From positions 133,548,023-133,612,022 of the forward strand of contig CM066730.1 of assembly GCA_033961575.1 (NCBI GenBank): a DNA stretch of 64,000 nucleotides, given 5' to 3'. Both the position numbers and the translations under genes were made by a program. Below the pieces are notes generated by a model. It had not been told where the DNA came from. It saw only the letters and a program-made list of their open reading frames with translations, and made no database searches. Below, in pieces: positions 35,061-47,264 of this stretch. Position 1 is the first letter of the stretch, and every line of letters starts with the position of its first letter. Origin of the DNA: Aselliscus stoliczkanus (Eukaryota; Chordata; Mammalia; Chiroptera; Hipposideridae).

Positions 35061-36840
35061 AATTCAACACCAGTATTAACCCTCAAACTATAAGGCTCCG
35101 TTTGAGTGAAAATGACAAGTCTATTTCCTAAAGAGTTAAAGCTAATGCATGTAAAATATTTGGATGGCTGTGAATCACAGTTTTCTTTTTCTTGCTAGTG
35201 GCCCCATGGGCTTCTCCCTTCAGGTTTATATAATTGTATAAGCCATAAGTGTGTGAGAAGAGTTTTAAATTAGCAGTTGAATTTATCAATTAACAGCCTG
35301 AACTGAATTTATCAATTAACAGGCAGTACATTACACAATTTCCAGAGAATTTTAAACCTCCTATTTAAATTTAATAGGTCAGACCACTTCTTAAAGACTT
35401 CACACTGCTAATGACATTCAGAAATGCTGTTAATGCAAGTGGTTTCTCAACTTTGAAACCTATGCTTTTAGTTACAAAGTAAGATTTTGGAGTTGTTGGA
35501 AACTAGAAATTTGACCCGGTTTCATCATTTCAAAAAACCCCAAACTTTCACAAGTTACCCTATTTATATACCATACAGACTTTGTCCACTTGTGTTGGGA
35601 GAAAAGACTCAATTCAAGTGATGTGACACTTTCTGCCCGCAACTGACCATGATGTTTAAAATAGCGAATGCGCTAGCTGCAGGTTGCATACTGTAGCTGT
35701 TCTTGAACAGCTAACAAATTATGTCTACAATAATAAATTGTAGAAAGTGCCATTTGATTACATTTATGCATCAGTTTGATTACATCTATGCATTCTTTTC
35801 CTTTGATGAGAAACTTTCTGTATTTTCCAAATGAAGCTTTTTTTGTCCCTAAGCAATTAAGGGGAAGTTTTTGGCTATGCCCAACCTTTAATTACAAGTG
35901 AATTTGGGTGCCAAATGAGTGAAATTTAACAAAAGATGACATTTCCCAGGCCTTATATACAGTATTTACCCTATAAAAGGAGGGGAGGGAGGCTCAGAAA
36001 TGTCCTTTTCACTACCCCTCATACGATTTTTAAATAGGAATGTAAAGCAAGTAAGAGTAAAGGCATAGCAATACATCATTCATTCTCCCATGCTGTCAGG
36101 CAGTAAGCATGTGTCAAGCACCAGCTATATGCCCAACACTGGGCTACTTGATGGAAATCTGAGTTGTGAAATGCAGTCCTTGTCCTCACAAGTGGTATCA
36201 CTTTAAAGCTGTTAGTGAGCTTGGCTTCTCTCCTTATGCGCCCGAAGATATTTGTATTTGATAGGCCGTTTGGTCTATAGACCTTTTGGTCCATCTAATA
36301 CAAACAGAAACAGAAGCCCAGTCAATTCCGATTAAGAAAAAAAGGGAAATTTCTTATAAGGCGTGTATGTTTATATCATGGAATTTAAGGGTAGCACTGA
36401 GGCCCTCAGGAAGGATGGGAAGTGCAATTGCCTACCTCACGGGAAGCTGGCGACACTTGGTTGCTATCTGTCCCCTCTCTCGCTGCATATTGCCAACATT
36501 TTTTTTTTTCTCATCTGAAGTCTATTTTTCTCTCTTCTTAGTCCACAAAGCTGAAAAAATGTCCACCCTTGAGCTCTCAAGTTTATCTTTTCCATTCAAA
36601 AGGACACGTGATGTGAGAATCATTTTTACCTCCAAATTGTCAGGAAATGTAATCTGTTGGCCTTGCTCGGGTCAGGTGCTCACCTGTGGACCTATTGACT
36701 GTAGCCACGGGGAAAGGATCATTTTGTACACTTGAATCCATGACCTTCTGGATTTAGAGCGGGGGTTTGAGGACACTTCTCAGACAAGTTGTCTGGCTGG
36801 ATGAAGAACCCAATACACGTCCAAAATAACACCGTAAGTT
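35060..36840. other. Intergenic, little recognised
   Basis: Unique-looking DNA with small local duplications (35278-35296 with 35304-35322; 35753-35770 with 35775-35792). A short L2/MIR-like piece on the minus strand may lie at about 36090-36190. No exon supported. Confidence 0.35.
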
Positions 36841-36879
36841 AACTTTTTTAAACCCCAAAAGTAATAGTCATTGTTAAAA

Positions 36880-37260
36880 GTTTGGAAAATAAAGGCAAAA
36901 ATTGTACATATTTGTAATTATGACATTAAAAAATCCCGTTAACATTTTAGTATATTTACTTTACCTCTTTTGTCTATGCAAATGAATTTCTTTCTTTATA
37001 TATTTAATATATATAGAATATGTATATATTTAAATCTGCTGTTAAACATACAATTTTGTATTCTTTTCAAAACTTAACATGACATTTTGTACATTTCCTC
37101 ATGTACTTATAGTCTTTGAAAACAATTTTAAATGACTGCAAGGTATTCCATTGTGTAATAAGTTCTCTAACCCTTCATGAATTTCTCATTTCTAACTTTT
37201 TCCTGTTAAATAATGAGATAGCGATAATAAACACCTTTGTAAATAAATCTTGATATATTT
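36880..37260 (-). repeat. Old L1-type fragment
   Basis: Antisense L1-like features: TGCAAGGTATTCCATTGTGTAATAAG, ATTTCTCATTTCTAACTTTTTCC, GCGATAATAAACACCTTTGTAAAT. Confidence 0.55.
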
Positions 37261-37494
37261 GCTTGATATACTTCTATAGTTCTCACTTTTAGTCATTAAG
37301 AAGGGGACAAAAACATAAGGGTTTGAGGGCAAATGTAATCTTAGGGAAGTACGCTAAAAAGTCAGTTGAACAAATAGGCTTATCCCAACTCATTAGCGGC
37401 ATTTCTAACATAGACAAAAGGAAGGTGGACTTGTAGAGAAATAATCACCATCTACCCAATCATCTCCTTTTTTTCACCCTCCATTTATAGTCTG

Positions 37495-37780
37495 GTAAAT
37501 TGTTGCTTATTTTTTCCAGCTCTCCTACCTTTCTCCTGGGCCCTTGACACTCTCTAACTGTGCATTTTCATTACACTTGTGCCAGGCGTTATCTTTGCGA
37601 TAATAGTTACGAGATAATAGTTACGACGTGTGTTATAGCTATTTCTGTAAGCTTATGGTTCCTGGAGAGCATAAACTGTGGATTTCTGTCCTTTGTATTA
37701 ATACATCCAATATCTAGCACAGAGCCTGGTACACAGTATATGATCAATGAATTTGGGAACCAATAAATCAATAAGTAAAT
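37495..37780 (+). repeat. L2 3'-end fragment with a 14-bp tandem duplication
   Basis: The right side reads CTAGCACAGAGCCTGGTACACAGTATATGATCAATGAATTTG, an L2 3' end. The left side contains GATAATAGTTACGA twice in tandem (37599-37612 and 37613-37626). Confidence 0.6.
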
Positions 37781-38384
37781 AATGACCTGATTGGTCAATT
37801 GCCTAACTTCCCACTTAACATACAAGAATCTTTTCTATAGGCTTTTCTTGAATACTTCCAGTGTCCTAGCCTGTGGAGGAAATGTGATGGAGTGAATTTA
37901 TGATATATTCATTCACGTATCCAATAAACATCAACCCAGTGTCTATTACATGCTACTGGGGATTCATATTTCTCTGGTAGTTCTTACACAGCACGCCTGG
38001 ATTTCTGGAGGTTAAGAGCTCTGAATAATGACTATGGCCTCCAAACATGTTTCTCTGCCTCCACTCCCATATAATGTTTACTAGTAAGATATTTCACATT
38101 CAAATCTGTATTTTTGGTGTTTCTTTTAAAAACTGGCAACTATACATTATGACAATAATGTTAAAGTTGGCTGCCCTCGTTTAGATGGAGGGATGTATTA
38201 ACCTCTTCAGGTTGTCAGGTTTATTAATTCACAAGTGCAAGGAACACCTACTGAGTGTCTGTCTTGTGCTTTCAGGCTCCAGGAGGCATTTGATATGATG
38301 ACCTGTGCACTGGACTACTTCATCGGGGTAGCTAGACATAGTGGAGGCAGAATACAGTGTGTGGCAGAAACAATTCCTTGGAGA

Positions 38385-38535
38385 CTGAGCTCTTGATTAG
38401 GAATCTAGAAACCTGGATTTCAGTTTCAGCTCTGCCATCCTTTAGCTTTGTGGCCTTGAGTAAAATCTTTATGTGTATCAATTTCTTTAGCTGTACAAAT
38501 GGGGGTGACTGGAGATAATCTCCAAGGTCTCTCTA
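38385..38535 (+). repeat. MIR-like element
   Basis: CTAGAAACCTGGATTTCAG, CAGCTCTGCCATCCTTTAGC, TGTGGCCTTGAGTAAAAT and a TCTAGCTCTAA end resemble MIR. Confidence 0.55.
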
Positions 38536-38574
38536 GCTCTAATATTAAATTATGGAATTCCCATTTCATAAGTC

Positions 38575-38760
38575 AGGGGAGGTAAAAATGACCAACATAT
38601 TTGGGGTGATGAAAAAGTTTTGGAAAGAGAGATGATGGTTGTACAACATAGCTGATGTACTCAATACCACTGAACTGTACATTTACAAATGGTTAAAATG
38701 GCAAACTTAATGTTACATGTATTTTATTATAATAAAAATATTTTTTATTAAAAAAAGAAA
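38575..38760 (+). mobile_element. L1 3'-end fragment
   Basis: TGATGAAAAAGTTTTGGAAAGAGA, TGGTTGTACAACATAGCTGATGTACTCAATACCACTGAACTGTACA, GGTTAAAATGGCAAACTTAATG, then a TA-rich tail: a typical old L1 3' end. Confidence 0.85.
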
Positions 38761-40285
38761 AGCATCTGCATCGATGTGGGCCCAGTCCTCCAACATTGAG
38801 GGTCAGCCAATCAATTCATTAATGCATGAGGATTGCAAGAGTGAGGAGAGGGGAGAAGAGCCCATAACTTACATGGCTTTGGTGCAAAGCTTCCCTACGT
38901 TTTCTTGTCTGGATGCTATTTCACTGTCTGCCTCCCTCATGGACTGGTGGGGTCTCCAGGCTGCCTACACCATCTGTCTCTAACCCAATGGAGGAAACTA
39001 CCAGACCACGTCCCTTATTAATCTGGACCAAGTTGTAACATTGTCCTGTTTCCTCTCTTTGCCTTTTCTTCCAGCAGAGATAGGTTGGATTACAACCTAC
39101 ATTTAACTAAGAAATGTTTGCATGAATCCAAAATAGGCTGAATTTCAGTTTGCTTCACAGTATTACTGCTTGCAGTGGCTGCTGCTACATTTAGATAATA
39201 TTTATCACTGCTGTATAATGCCAGGAGTGTTTCCTAATGCAACAATTCATTTAATCCTCATACCAACTCCCAAGTGTTTTACATTTTAAATCGTATCATT
39301 CATTTGGTTGAAAGCTGGTACCCCTTGTTAGGAACCCCAGTCATCAGCCTGGGAGGAGGGTATCCGCCTCACTCCCTACCCTTCTTCCCAGTATAGATGC
39401 CATCTTTGCTGAAATTCCACATTAGCACCCCAGTTCCTACAAAATATGATGAAAGGACTTAATCTGAAAAGGCCATGGCCCTTCGGAGGCCAACAAACAA
39501 TAGCTCTAAGGCTGCCTTTTCCTCTCAAGAGCTCATGCCTCTAGGCTTTGTTTCTTTGCCCTTTCCAGCTTTTCCATAATTAAAAGGCTGAACTGGTATC
39601 CTTTTCCTATTCATCTATTCTGCTTCCCATCTCTGTAAATTGATTCCTGAACACGAAACATATGCTGATCAGTTAGCCCAGTAAATGACTCACGATTCCT
39701 CTCCTGGGTCTCCTTCATGGGACTGGCCATGCAACCCTCACAACGCATGTTCTCCACAGATAAAAACACCTGCCAACCCTCCACATTTAACACACGAAAC
39801 ATAATCCTCTCCTCCTCAAACCATGCTGCCGTGTGTGGCCAGAATTGCCTGGCCATTGTCGTGTGGGGTCTGAGCTGGGCTGGAGTGACATGATCAATGA
39901 GAGGATGGCAGAGATGGGAAACAGAGGATGAGCACATTTGAGGAAGGGTTGGTTAGTTTAATGTTGGGCAAAGTGAAAATCTAAACACTGTATCATGACA
40001 GAAAGCTAGATACTTAATTTTGCCAATTTTGGGGGGATCACTTTTATATCCAATGAAATGCACAGATCACCACTGTGCAATTTTAACCAGCGGATTTGTT
40101 CACATGACACACCACCATTCAATCATTCTAGTTCCCCTCACCAGTTTCCTCCACCCTCAGAAGAAACCACAGCTTTGATTTTTTTCCCCCACTATAGTTT
40201 TGCCTATTCTAGAACTTTATCTCAATGGATTTACACAGAATGCTCTTTTGTGTCTGGCTTCTTCTGCTTAGCCAACCGTCTGTGA
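38760..40285. other. Intergenic, little recognised
   Basis: Unique-looking DNA; a MIR-like stretch may lie at about 39195-39300 (TTCATTTAATCCTCATACC). Open frames here have no supporting features. Confidence 0.35.
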
Positions 40286-41660
40286 GATCCATCCACAACG
40301 TTGTGTGCATCAGTAATTCACTTCTTCTGACTGCCGAGTAGCGTCTTACTGTTGTGCACCTAACGTTGAATTATTTTAATAATACAAACAGTATATGATT
40401 ACATTTGTCTTACAGAAAAAAATGAAGCATTACAGATAAGAGCCCTAACGCCCTTTGGCTACTGCTGCCCCTGCTCTCCACCTGGAGATAATTACTGGGA
40501 TCTGTTGGTGCAGGTCCTTTTCGTTGTTTTTCCCCTGAGCATTCACATACAGGCATATTGCAGGCATCACATTATCTGTATCTCTCTGCAACTCATTTTT
40601 TTTCACTCAATTATATGTCTTGTAGATACAACCATGTTTTTGCAAAGAGATCCAGATCCACCTTATTTTTAAAGCTACTGCCTGGTATTTTATAGCATAG
40701 ATATTCTACATGTTAGTCATTACTGAGCTGGTATCCAAACTTTCCATTTCAACAAATGCTTCAGTAAGCATATTTGTCATGGTTCTTCGTGCACATAGGT
40801 TTCTGTAGGATAGATGTGAAGAAGTGGAATTTATGAGTCAGAGTGTGAGCATTTACCTTTCAACAGATTTGCTAAAATATCTATACCAATTTACGTGCCC
40901 TCACTAATGCTTAGAGTGTTTTAAAACTTGGAAATTTTTGCCAATCAATAGGGGGAAAAATATTACCTCACTTTAATCTGTATTTCATTAGTTCTATAAA
41001 GGTTGAACATTTTTTCATATGATTACTGGCTATTTGTATTCTTTTCACTGAAGAGGAACTCTCAGTCTAATACTTCTACTCAGTAATTACTCCTCTGCTT
41101 AATAGTTTTATGAGGTTATTAATTGTTATTAGTTTTAATATATATCATTGTCAGTGCCAAGCCTTTGTCTGTTCTATTTTTTGCAATTAAATTTTTGTTG
41201 GATATTTTTGTAGTACAGATTTTAAATTACATCAATCTTTGAGTTATGACTTTTGCTTTTTCAGCCCTATTGAAGAAAATCTTCCTTATTCCAAGGTCAT
41301 AAGCACAGGGTTTTATTGCCTTCTGATAGTTTTATAGTTGACAGGTTGATTTTTTTTTATTTTATTGGGGAATAGTGTGTTTCTCCAGGACCCATCAGAC
41401 CCAAGTGAAGTAGTTGTTTCAATCTAGCTGTGGAGGGCGCACCTCAGTGGCCCATGTGGGGATTGACTGGCAACCTTGGTGTTATGAGCACTATGCTCTA
41501 ACTATCTGAGCTAACCGGCCGCCCCTGACAGGTTGATTTTGATGTGCTTAAGGGACATTCTGATAAGGCAATTCCAATCTCATCCAGTCTTGTAGCAAGT
41601 AAACTTATTCCTGTTACTTTCAGCATCGTGAATTTCAACTGTGTCTTTCTATTTCCAGTT
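40285..41660 (-). repeat. Old L1-type element interrupted by a VES-like SINE
   Basis: Antisense LINE sequence typical of old L1/HAL1: CTGCCTGGTATTTTATAGCATAGAT, GATAGATGTGAAGAAGTGGAATTTATGAGTCAGAG, CTCACTAATGCTTAGAGTG, TTGAACATTTTTTCATATGATTACTGGC. The SINE at 41354-41525 lies inside, with matching flanks. Confidence 0.7.
41354..41525 (-). mobile_element. VES-like bat SINE with 15-bp TSD
   Basis: On the minus strand: GGGCGGCCGGTTAGCTCAGAT head, GAGCATAGTGCTCATAACACCAAGG, CACATGGGCCACTGAGGTGCG, CTCCACAGCTAGATTGAAAC, tail with CCCCAATAAAAT. The flanks share TGACAGGTTGATTTT (41339-41353 and 41526-41540). Confidence 0.88.
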
Positions 41661-42659
41661 CAGGGGGAGCTAAATAAAAAACAGGAAATTATCCCATTTT
41701 AGTATCTTTTGTTCCTTTTTAAATCCACCTTAAATTCTGGTCAAAAAAAAAAAAATCACTCTGCAGACATCTTTATGTGTCTGCTTGAGATACGCCCCCG
41801 GATGCAGTATGAAGATAGATACCCCTTAACTTCAACCTTTGTCTAACAGGAAAGGCAGACACAAAACAAACTGTAAGTGTGATGACAGAGAAGATGTCTC
41901 ATATAGGTGCTGCAATGCATCCAAATGTCAGCTGAGGTTAAACTGTCCTTAGAGATTGAAATAAAATTGGCTTGGAGCACCGATCCCATGTCTCGTAGGA
42001 AATCCAATGACCTCCCCAAGATTTCTGTGAATTCCTCAGGGCTTTTGTCACCTCTGGCTCTGAGATTTTGCTTCACTCAGCTGTTTCATTTGTATCTCAC
42101 ACCTGCAACTGTCCTCTGCTCCCTGCTGTGTCCTGTCCTGGCCAGTCAGCACTTGGTTCATTCTCCTTGATTTCCCCTCAAGTCACTCATTCAAGGCTCG
42201 TGTTTGGGAAACTCCAGTGAAGCTATGGAGAGAGCGGGGGTGTACATGCAACAGCCAGACAAACAGAAACCCAACACCCCTTTAGTCTCCTTGCCATCTG
42301 GTGCCTAGCACAACTTTCACTGGTTACCCTTCTGTGTGGGGACCAGAGCCTTTATGTTCGGTGTCTTTTTTCTGCCTCAGGACTCCCTACACATCTCCCA
42401 GCTTCTTGCTTTTCAAGTCCCTTCAGAATCTCCATTTACCCTAGTTTATTATGCAGATCAATTTCACACAACAGTTTCTCTCGCCCTTTCTCAGCACAGA
42501 AAATCTGGCAGAAGATTCAGAGTTTCAGGCTTACTGTCCCCCCCCACCCCCTCGCACACACACACACATATACTCTGTAAATGGAAGGGGCCAGTATAAA
42601 GATGGATTTTCCCATTAAGGATTATACTACCCTCTCCATTAGCAGGCAGAAGCAGCCAT

Positions 42660-44110
42660 AGTTAGTTTCAGGTTTAAATAACTTTTTTTCCCCCAGCAGA
42701 GGAATGTAACATCGGGAACTAATACCACATGGGTAGTCACTGAGGAAGTGGCATTGAAGCTGAGATCTAAGGAGGAACAGTAGGTATCCATGTGAAGGAT
42801 GCAGCTGGGAAGGGTGGGTTTGGAGACAAAATAGTCCAGGCAGAGTGAGTAGCACATGAAAAGGACCTGAGGTGGATTAGAGGAAAGTTTATTCAAGAAA
42901 CTAAGAGAAGACAGCAGGAATGACGAGACTGGGAGTAAAATGGCATTAGGGTGATTTTATACTAAGGGCAGAATGAGGCTGGGTGCAATGGCAAAATATT
43001 AAAACATGTTAATCAAGTAACATATTTCAATTTTACATTTTAAAAAAGATTGCTCTGCCACAATGAGATATTCCTTCACACCCACGAGGATGACTATAAT
43101 TTCTTTTTAAAAAGGAAAATAACAAATGTTGGCAAGGAAGTAGAGAAATTGGAACTCTTGTACATTACTGATGGGAACGTAAAATTCCCACTGTAGAAAA
43201 CAGTTTGGCAGTGCTTCAAAATGGTAAACACAGAATTAGCATATGACCAAGCAATTCAATTCCTAGGAACATATCTGACGAAATTAAAAATGGGTATTCA
43301 AAATACTTGTACAAAAATACTAAAAGCAACACTATACACAATTGTGAAAATAACCCAAATGTCCATTGAATGATGAATGGATCAACAAAATGTGGTATAT
43401 CTGTACAACTGAACATTATTCAGTCATAAAAAGGAATCAAGTACATGGGAACCTCAAGAACATTATGCTAAGTGAAAGAAGTCAGACACAAGAGGTCACA
43501 CATTGTATTTACATGAAATATTCAGGTTAGGTAAATCCACAGAGAAAGTAGATTGGTGGTTTCTAGAGGATAGAGAAAAAGGGAAATGGGGAGTCACTGC
43601 TTCATGGGTAGAATTTCCCTCTGGGTTGGCAAAAATCTTTTGGAACTAGATAGAGGGGATGGTTGCATATTATTTTGAATGTACTAAATGCCACTGAATT
43701 ATATACTTTAAAATGGTTAATTTTATGGTGCATGGCATTCACCTCTCTAAGATTACTGGAACCTCCATGTAGAGAATGAATCAGAGGGGACAATCATGCA
43801 GATGGGAGAACAATGGGGACACTGCTATATGGTGAGAAATGACCGCAACCTGGATTAGAATAGGACAAGTGGGATCCCTGGTGCTGGGTTGCCTGGGAAA
43901 CATCTGTGTGGAGGATCACACAAGCAATTGGACAGCAGATCAGGATTTTAGGGAGAAAGAGGGAGCCTGGAGGGTCCAGGTACAGCCTTGGGAAGAGTGC
44001 TTCTATAGCATCTAGCTGAAGTCACAGCACAGGGTGAGTTCATTGGGGCAGATGTACCCTTGCAGATGTGCTGCAAGGAGACAGCAGGAAGAGGCTGGGG
44101 TGAGGTCTAA
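42660..44110 (-). repeat. L2 element split by an L1 3' end
   Basis: Antisense L2-like sequence at 42700-42960 (GGCATTGAAGCTGAGATCTAAGGAGGAA, GGCAGAGTGAGTAGCACATG) and 43760-44110 (AACCTCCATGTAGAGAATG and onward), with L1 sequence between. The two parts are plausibly one L2 that took an L1 insertion. Confidence 0.55.
43035..43760 (+). mobile_element. L1 3'-end fragment
   Basis: ATGAGATATTCCTTCACACCCA, AATGTTGGCAAGGAAGTAGAG, CACTGTAGAAAACAGTTTGGCAG, CCAAATGTCCATTGAATGATGAATGGATCAAC, and an end with TTAAAATGGTTAATTTTATGG. Clear L1 3' ORF2/UTR. Confidence 0.9.
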
Positions 44111-44174
44111 ACTCTAAAATTAGTGGTCTAATTTTAGATTAAAAATCTAAAAATTTTTTTTACAATTTTAATAT

Positions 44175-44297
44175 TATTTTTATTTATTAATTTTTGTTTG
44201 AAGAGGGCAGTGTCACTGGCCCTCATATGTGGGATCCAAACCCAGGCCGCTGGCATCCCAAGCCAGCTCTTAACCATCATGCCACTTGGCCAGCCCT
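44175..44297 (-). mobile_element. Short head-only tRNA SINE
   Basis: On the minus strand: GGGCTGGCCAAGTGGCATGAT, GGTTAAGAGCTGGCTTGGGATGCC, box-B-like GGTTTGGATCCC, GGGCCAGTGACACTGCCCTC, then an A/T tail. No clean duplication seen. Confidence 0.85.
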
Positions 44298-45324
44298 ACT
44301 ATTTTAAACTATTGATTGGTCCAGAAAGATAAGAGGAATATCTAACAGTCATCTGAGGGGAAAGCAAATTTAAAGGACTGTATTTGTAGGCTACGGGATA
44401 ATTGAGTTTGCTTTTGGCTCAAGGAGAAGGAGCACTGCCTGGAGAAGTGGAACTAAGGATATGCAATGTTAGATGCAACTAGATCAAGAGGATATGTGTT
44501 GGCTCTGAAAAGAGAGTAGGACCATTTCTTCCTCTGAGAACAGAGAAAGAGGATAATGTCTGAGAGCAATTTTGATGTGAAAGGTAAGAAAGCTGTGGGA
44601 CTTATACCCAAACATAAGGGTAGAATGTATGGCAGCTGCGAGTGGCTGTGGCAAGACAGAGTTCAGGGCTGGAGAATGCGGAAACACTAGGGAACAGATA
44701 TTGAGGAGAATGTAACCAAGAGTAAACTGGGTCTGGATAAAGGATTGCCAAGGAGCCCTGAAAGTCAAGAACATACTTTTGTAGGGGAGCCAAACTTCTT
44801 GTTATGTAATTTCTTTTCTTCTCTTTTTTTTTTTTTTTTTTTTTTCCCCAAAGTACTAGACCGAAGTAAGATTTAAGGCAGTAATCCTGGTGGGTATATT
44901 GTTACATGAAACACTTTAATCCAACAGTACTGAAAAACAGAATTGGAATACTGTGAAAGAAATACAAGAAGACTTATGAGAAGTAGGATTTGAAAGCCTT
45001 CCGTATGAAAGCTCCTTTTTCAAAAGAACTGTTATTTAAAATTATATTGGAAAAGTAAGTATACATTTAAATTAGCCAACAAGGATTATTTTTGCACTTA
45101 GATGTGTGTCTATGTCACATAAATTATTATAATAAAATATAGGTAGCATTTTAAAGGGCTATATACTGAAACTATGTTTTAGAAAGTTAAGAATTTTTAT
45201 GTCAGCAATAATATTAAAAAACCCCAAATATGTAACATTGTATTAATTGTTGTTCAATATATAAAAATTGTTATACTCAACAAACAAAAACAAAACAACC
45301 TGAGCTCATGGATATATGAGGTGT

Positions 45325-46335
45325 GAATGTTTAAATTATTAATAAAAAACATTTATTACAGTAAGAGACATATTGCCATTAATCCTCCCTCAAAATACTG
45401 CCCCCTCTCTTTGAACACAATTAACGCATTGTTCTTGCCCCTTTCTGAAGCAGTTCTGGAAGTCTTTTGTGAGTGTCTTTAGTTGCGCTATCATGACTGA
45501 CCTGAATCATTCTGACTTTGGGGAAAAGCCAGAAGTCACACTGTGGCAGATCCGGTGAATAAGATGGATGAGAACACACTGTAATGTTTTGACAGAAATT
45601 ACCATACCAGAAGTGATCTGATACGAAGCGTTTCTGTTGTGATCACAAAATATGGTGAATGCTGCTGCTGAGCGCCATCCAAAGGAAAGGCAGGGTCTTC
45701 AATACAGGAAGTGGCATGTGGAACCTTAGTAACAGTGTGTGACAAGTTTCAACTTGTTCTGTGCAGTCGGACGTGAGTTACGACTGAACAGTGTGTTTTA
45801 TTTTATTTTTTTTGTAGCTGAACCATCCTGCCACCTGCTGGCAGCTCAATGGCAGCTCAGCTCAGACCAGGCATTGAACTGCTGTTGCTCAGAGCTCAGC
45901 TTGTACTCTTGAGTGAGCTCTTAACCAAGTGAGCCACTCGGCAGGCCCTCAGAAGGTGTGTTTTAAAGTGTGCTGTAAATCATCTTCCATTATGACAACA
46001 CTCCCATGTCACACATCGCTTCTGGTATGGCAATTTATGTCAAATAAAAACATTACAGTGTGTCCTCATCCACTTTATTCACTGGATCTTGCACCGTGTG
46101 ACTTCTGGCTCTTCCCCAAAGTCAAAATGATTCAGGACATCGAGGCAGCCTCAACACTGCAACTAAAAGAACTCATGAAACAGGACTTACAGAACTGCTT
46201 TAGAAAGTTGCAAGAACAATGGGATAAGTGTGTTTGATGTGAAGGGGAGTATTTTGAGGATTAATGGCAATGTGTCTTTTATTGTAATAAATTTTTTAAA
46301 TGTAAACATTCACTGTTTTATTTGATCACATCTCG
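45325..46335 (+). mobile_element. Fold-back mariner derivative with internal SINE
   Basis: The right part (about 46000-46335) reads as a mariner transposase C-terminus (YSLDLAPCDFWLFP at about 46076-46117, WDKCV at the end) and a 3' terminus ending TGTAAACATTCACTGTTTTATTTGATCACA. The left part (about 45325-45640) is the inverted counterpart of the same region: GTGTGAATGTTTAAAT terminus, then antisense CCTTTCTGAAGCAGTTCTGG and GACTTTGGGGAAAAGCCAGAAG. The two arms enclose a segment resembling a mariner 5' region and a SINE at 45800-45947. Most of the transposase is missing, so the element is inactive. Confidence 0.7.
45800..45947 (-). mobile_element. tRNA SINE fragment inserted in the mariner derivative
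   Basis: On the minus strand: GGGCCTGCCGAGTGGCTCAC, GTTAAGAGCTCACTCAAGAG, CAGTTCAATGCC, GAGCTGAGCTGCCATTGAGCTGCC, and an AAAATAAAATAAAAC tail. GTGTGTTTTA occurs on both sides (45790-45799 and 45956-45965). It belongs to the same subfamily as 31378-31529. Confidence 0.8.
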
Positions 46336-46680
46336 TAGAGAACAAATTGGTCATTGCCTGAGGTGGGGAGTGAAGAGTGGGTGAATGGGTGGAGAGGGTC
46401 AAAAGGTACAAATTTCCAGTCATCAAATGCATAAGTCATGGGGATGTAATATACAGCATGGTGACTATAGTTAAAATACTGTGTTGCATATTTGAAAGTG
46501 GCTAAAGAGTGGATCTTGAAAGTTCTCATCATGAGAAAAAAATTGTAACTATGTATGGTGAAGGATGTTAACTGGACTTACCTGTGGTGATCATTTTGCA
46601 ATATATACAAATATTGAATCATTACTTTGTATGCCTGAAACTGTTATGTCAATTATACCTGAATTAAAAAAAGGTATTGT
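46336..46680 (+). mobile_element. L1 3'-end fragment
   Basis: ATTGCCTGAGGTGGGGAGTG, GGTACAAATTTCCAGTCATCAAATGCATAAGTCATGGGGATG, GATGTTAACTGGACTTACCTGTGGTGATCATTTTGCAATATATACAAATATTGAATCA, and a tail ending TGAATTAAAAAAAGG. Confidence 0.9.
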
Positions 46681-47146
46681 ATTAATTAAGCAAATATTTT
46701 GGAGAAATCGATTTGCTTCATCTACTACTTGAAATACTGTATTATTGTATGTTGTAACTAATTATGGTTATAGCTGATACTCTAGAAATTTAATCTTTTA
46801 AACAAATATTTAAGGATATGTAAAGTATAGGGCATGGTCCATGAACATTACAAAGATCAATAAGAAATAGTCCTTGCCCTTAGAAAACTCAAGTCTAGTT
46901 GAGACTATAAAAGTTCATATGAAAATGTAGCCAACATCCAAGCGAAGATGATGAACTAGAAGCTCATGGCTATTGGTGCAGAAGTCAGAGCTCTAGAAAA
47001 TGCCAGGGCCAGAGCTCACTTTTTTTTTTTTTAATCAGGCATAGAAGTGGATAAGTGAGGTTAAGGGACCTGGTCATGGGAGAAGTATTTGAATTGAGAA
47101 CTGATAAGGTGAGAGGAGCAGTTATTTCTCTTAAGAGTATTAGAGA

Positions 47147-47252
47147 GGGCCGGCCGAGTGGCGTGGTGGTTAAGTGCTGGCCTTGGAGGCCAGCGGCCCC
47201 GGTTCGGGTCCCGCATGTGAGGGCCAGTGACACTGCCATAAAAAAAAAAAAA
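47147..47252 (+). mobile_element. Short head-only tRNA SINE with perfect TSD
   Basis: GGGCCGGCCGAGTGGCGTGG, GGTTAAGTGCTGGCCTTGG, box-B-like GGTTCGGGTCCC, GGGCCAGTGACACTGCC, poly(A). The best-preserved short copy in the window. Flanked by AGTATTAGAGA (47136-47146 and 47253-47263). Confidence 0.93.
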
Positions 47253-47264
47253 AGTATTAGAGAA

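Noticed and set aside
36286..36735. Open frame of 149 codons
   Set aside because: No recognisable protein features, no splice context, and composition like surrounding non-coding DNA.
45929..46237. Possible domesticated mariner transposase C-terminus
   Set aside because: It starts inside a SINE, most of the transposase including the first catalytic regions is missing, and the matching inverted arm shows it is transposon debris.
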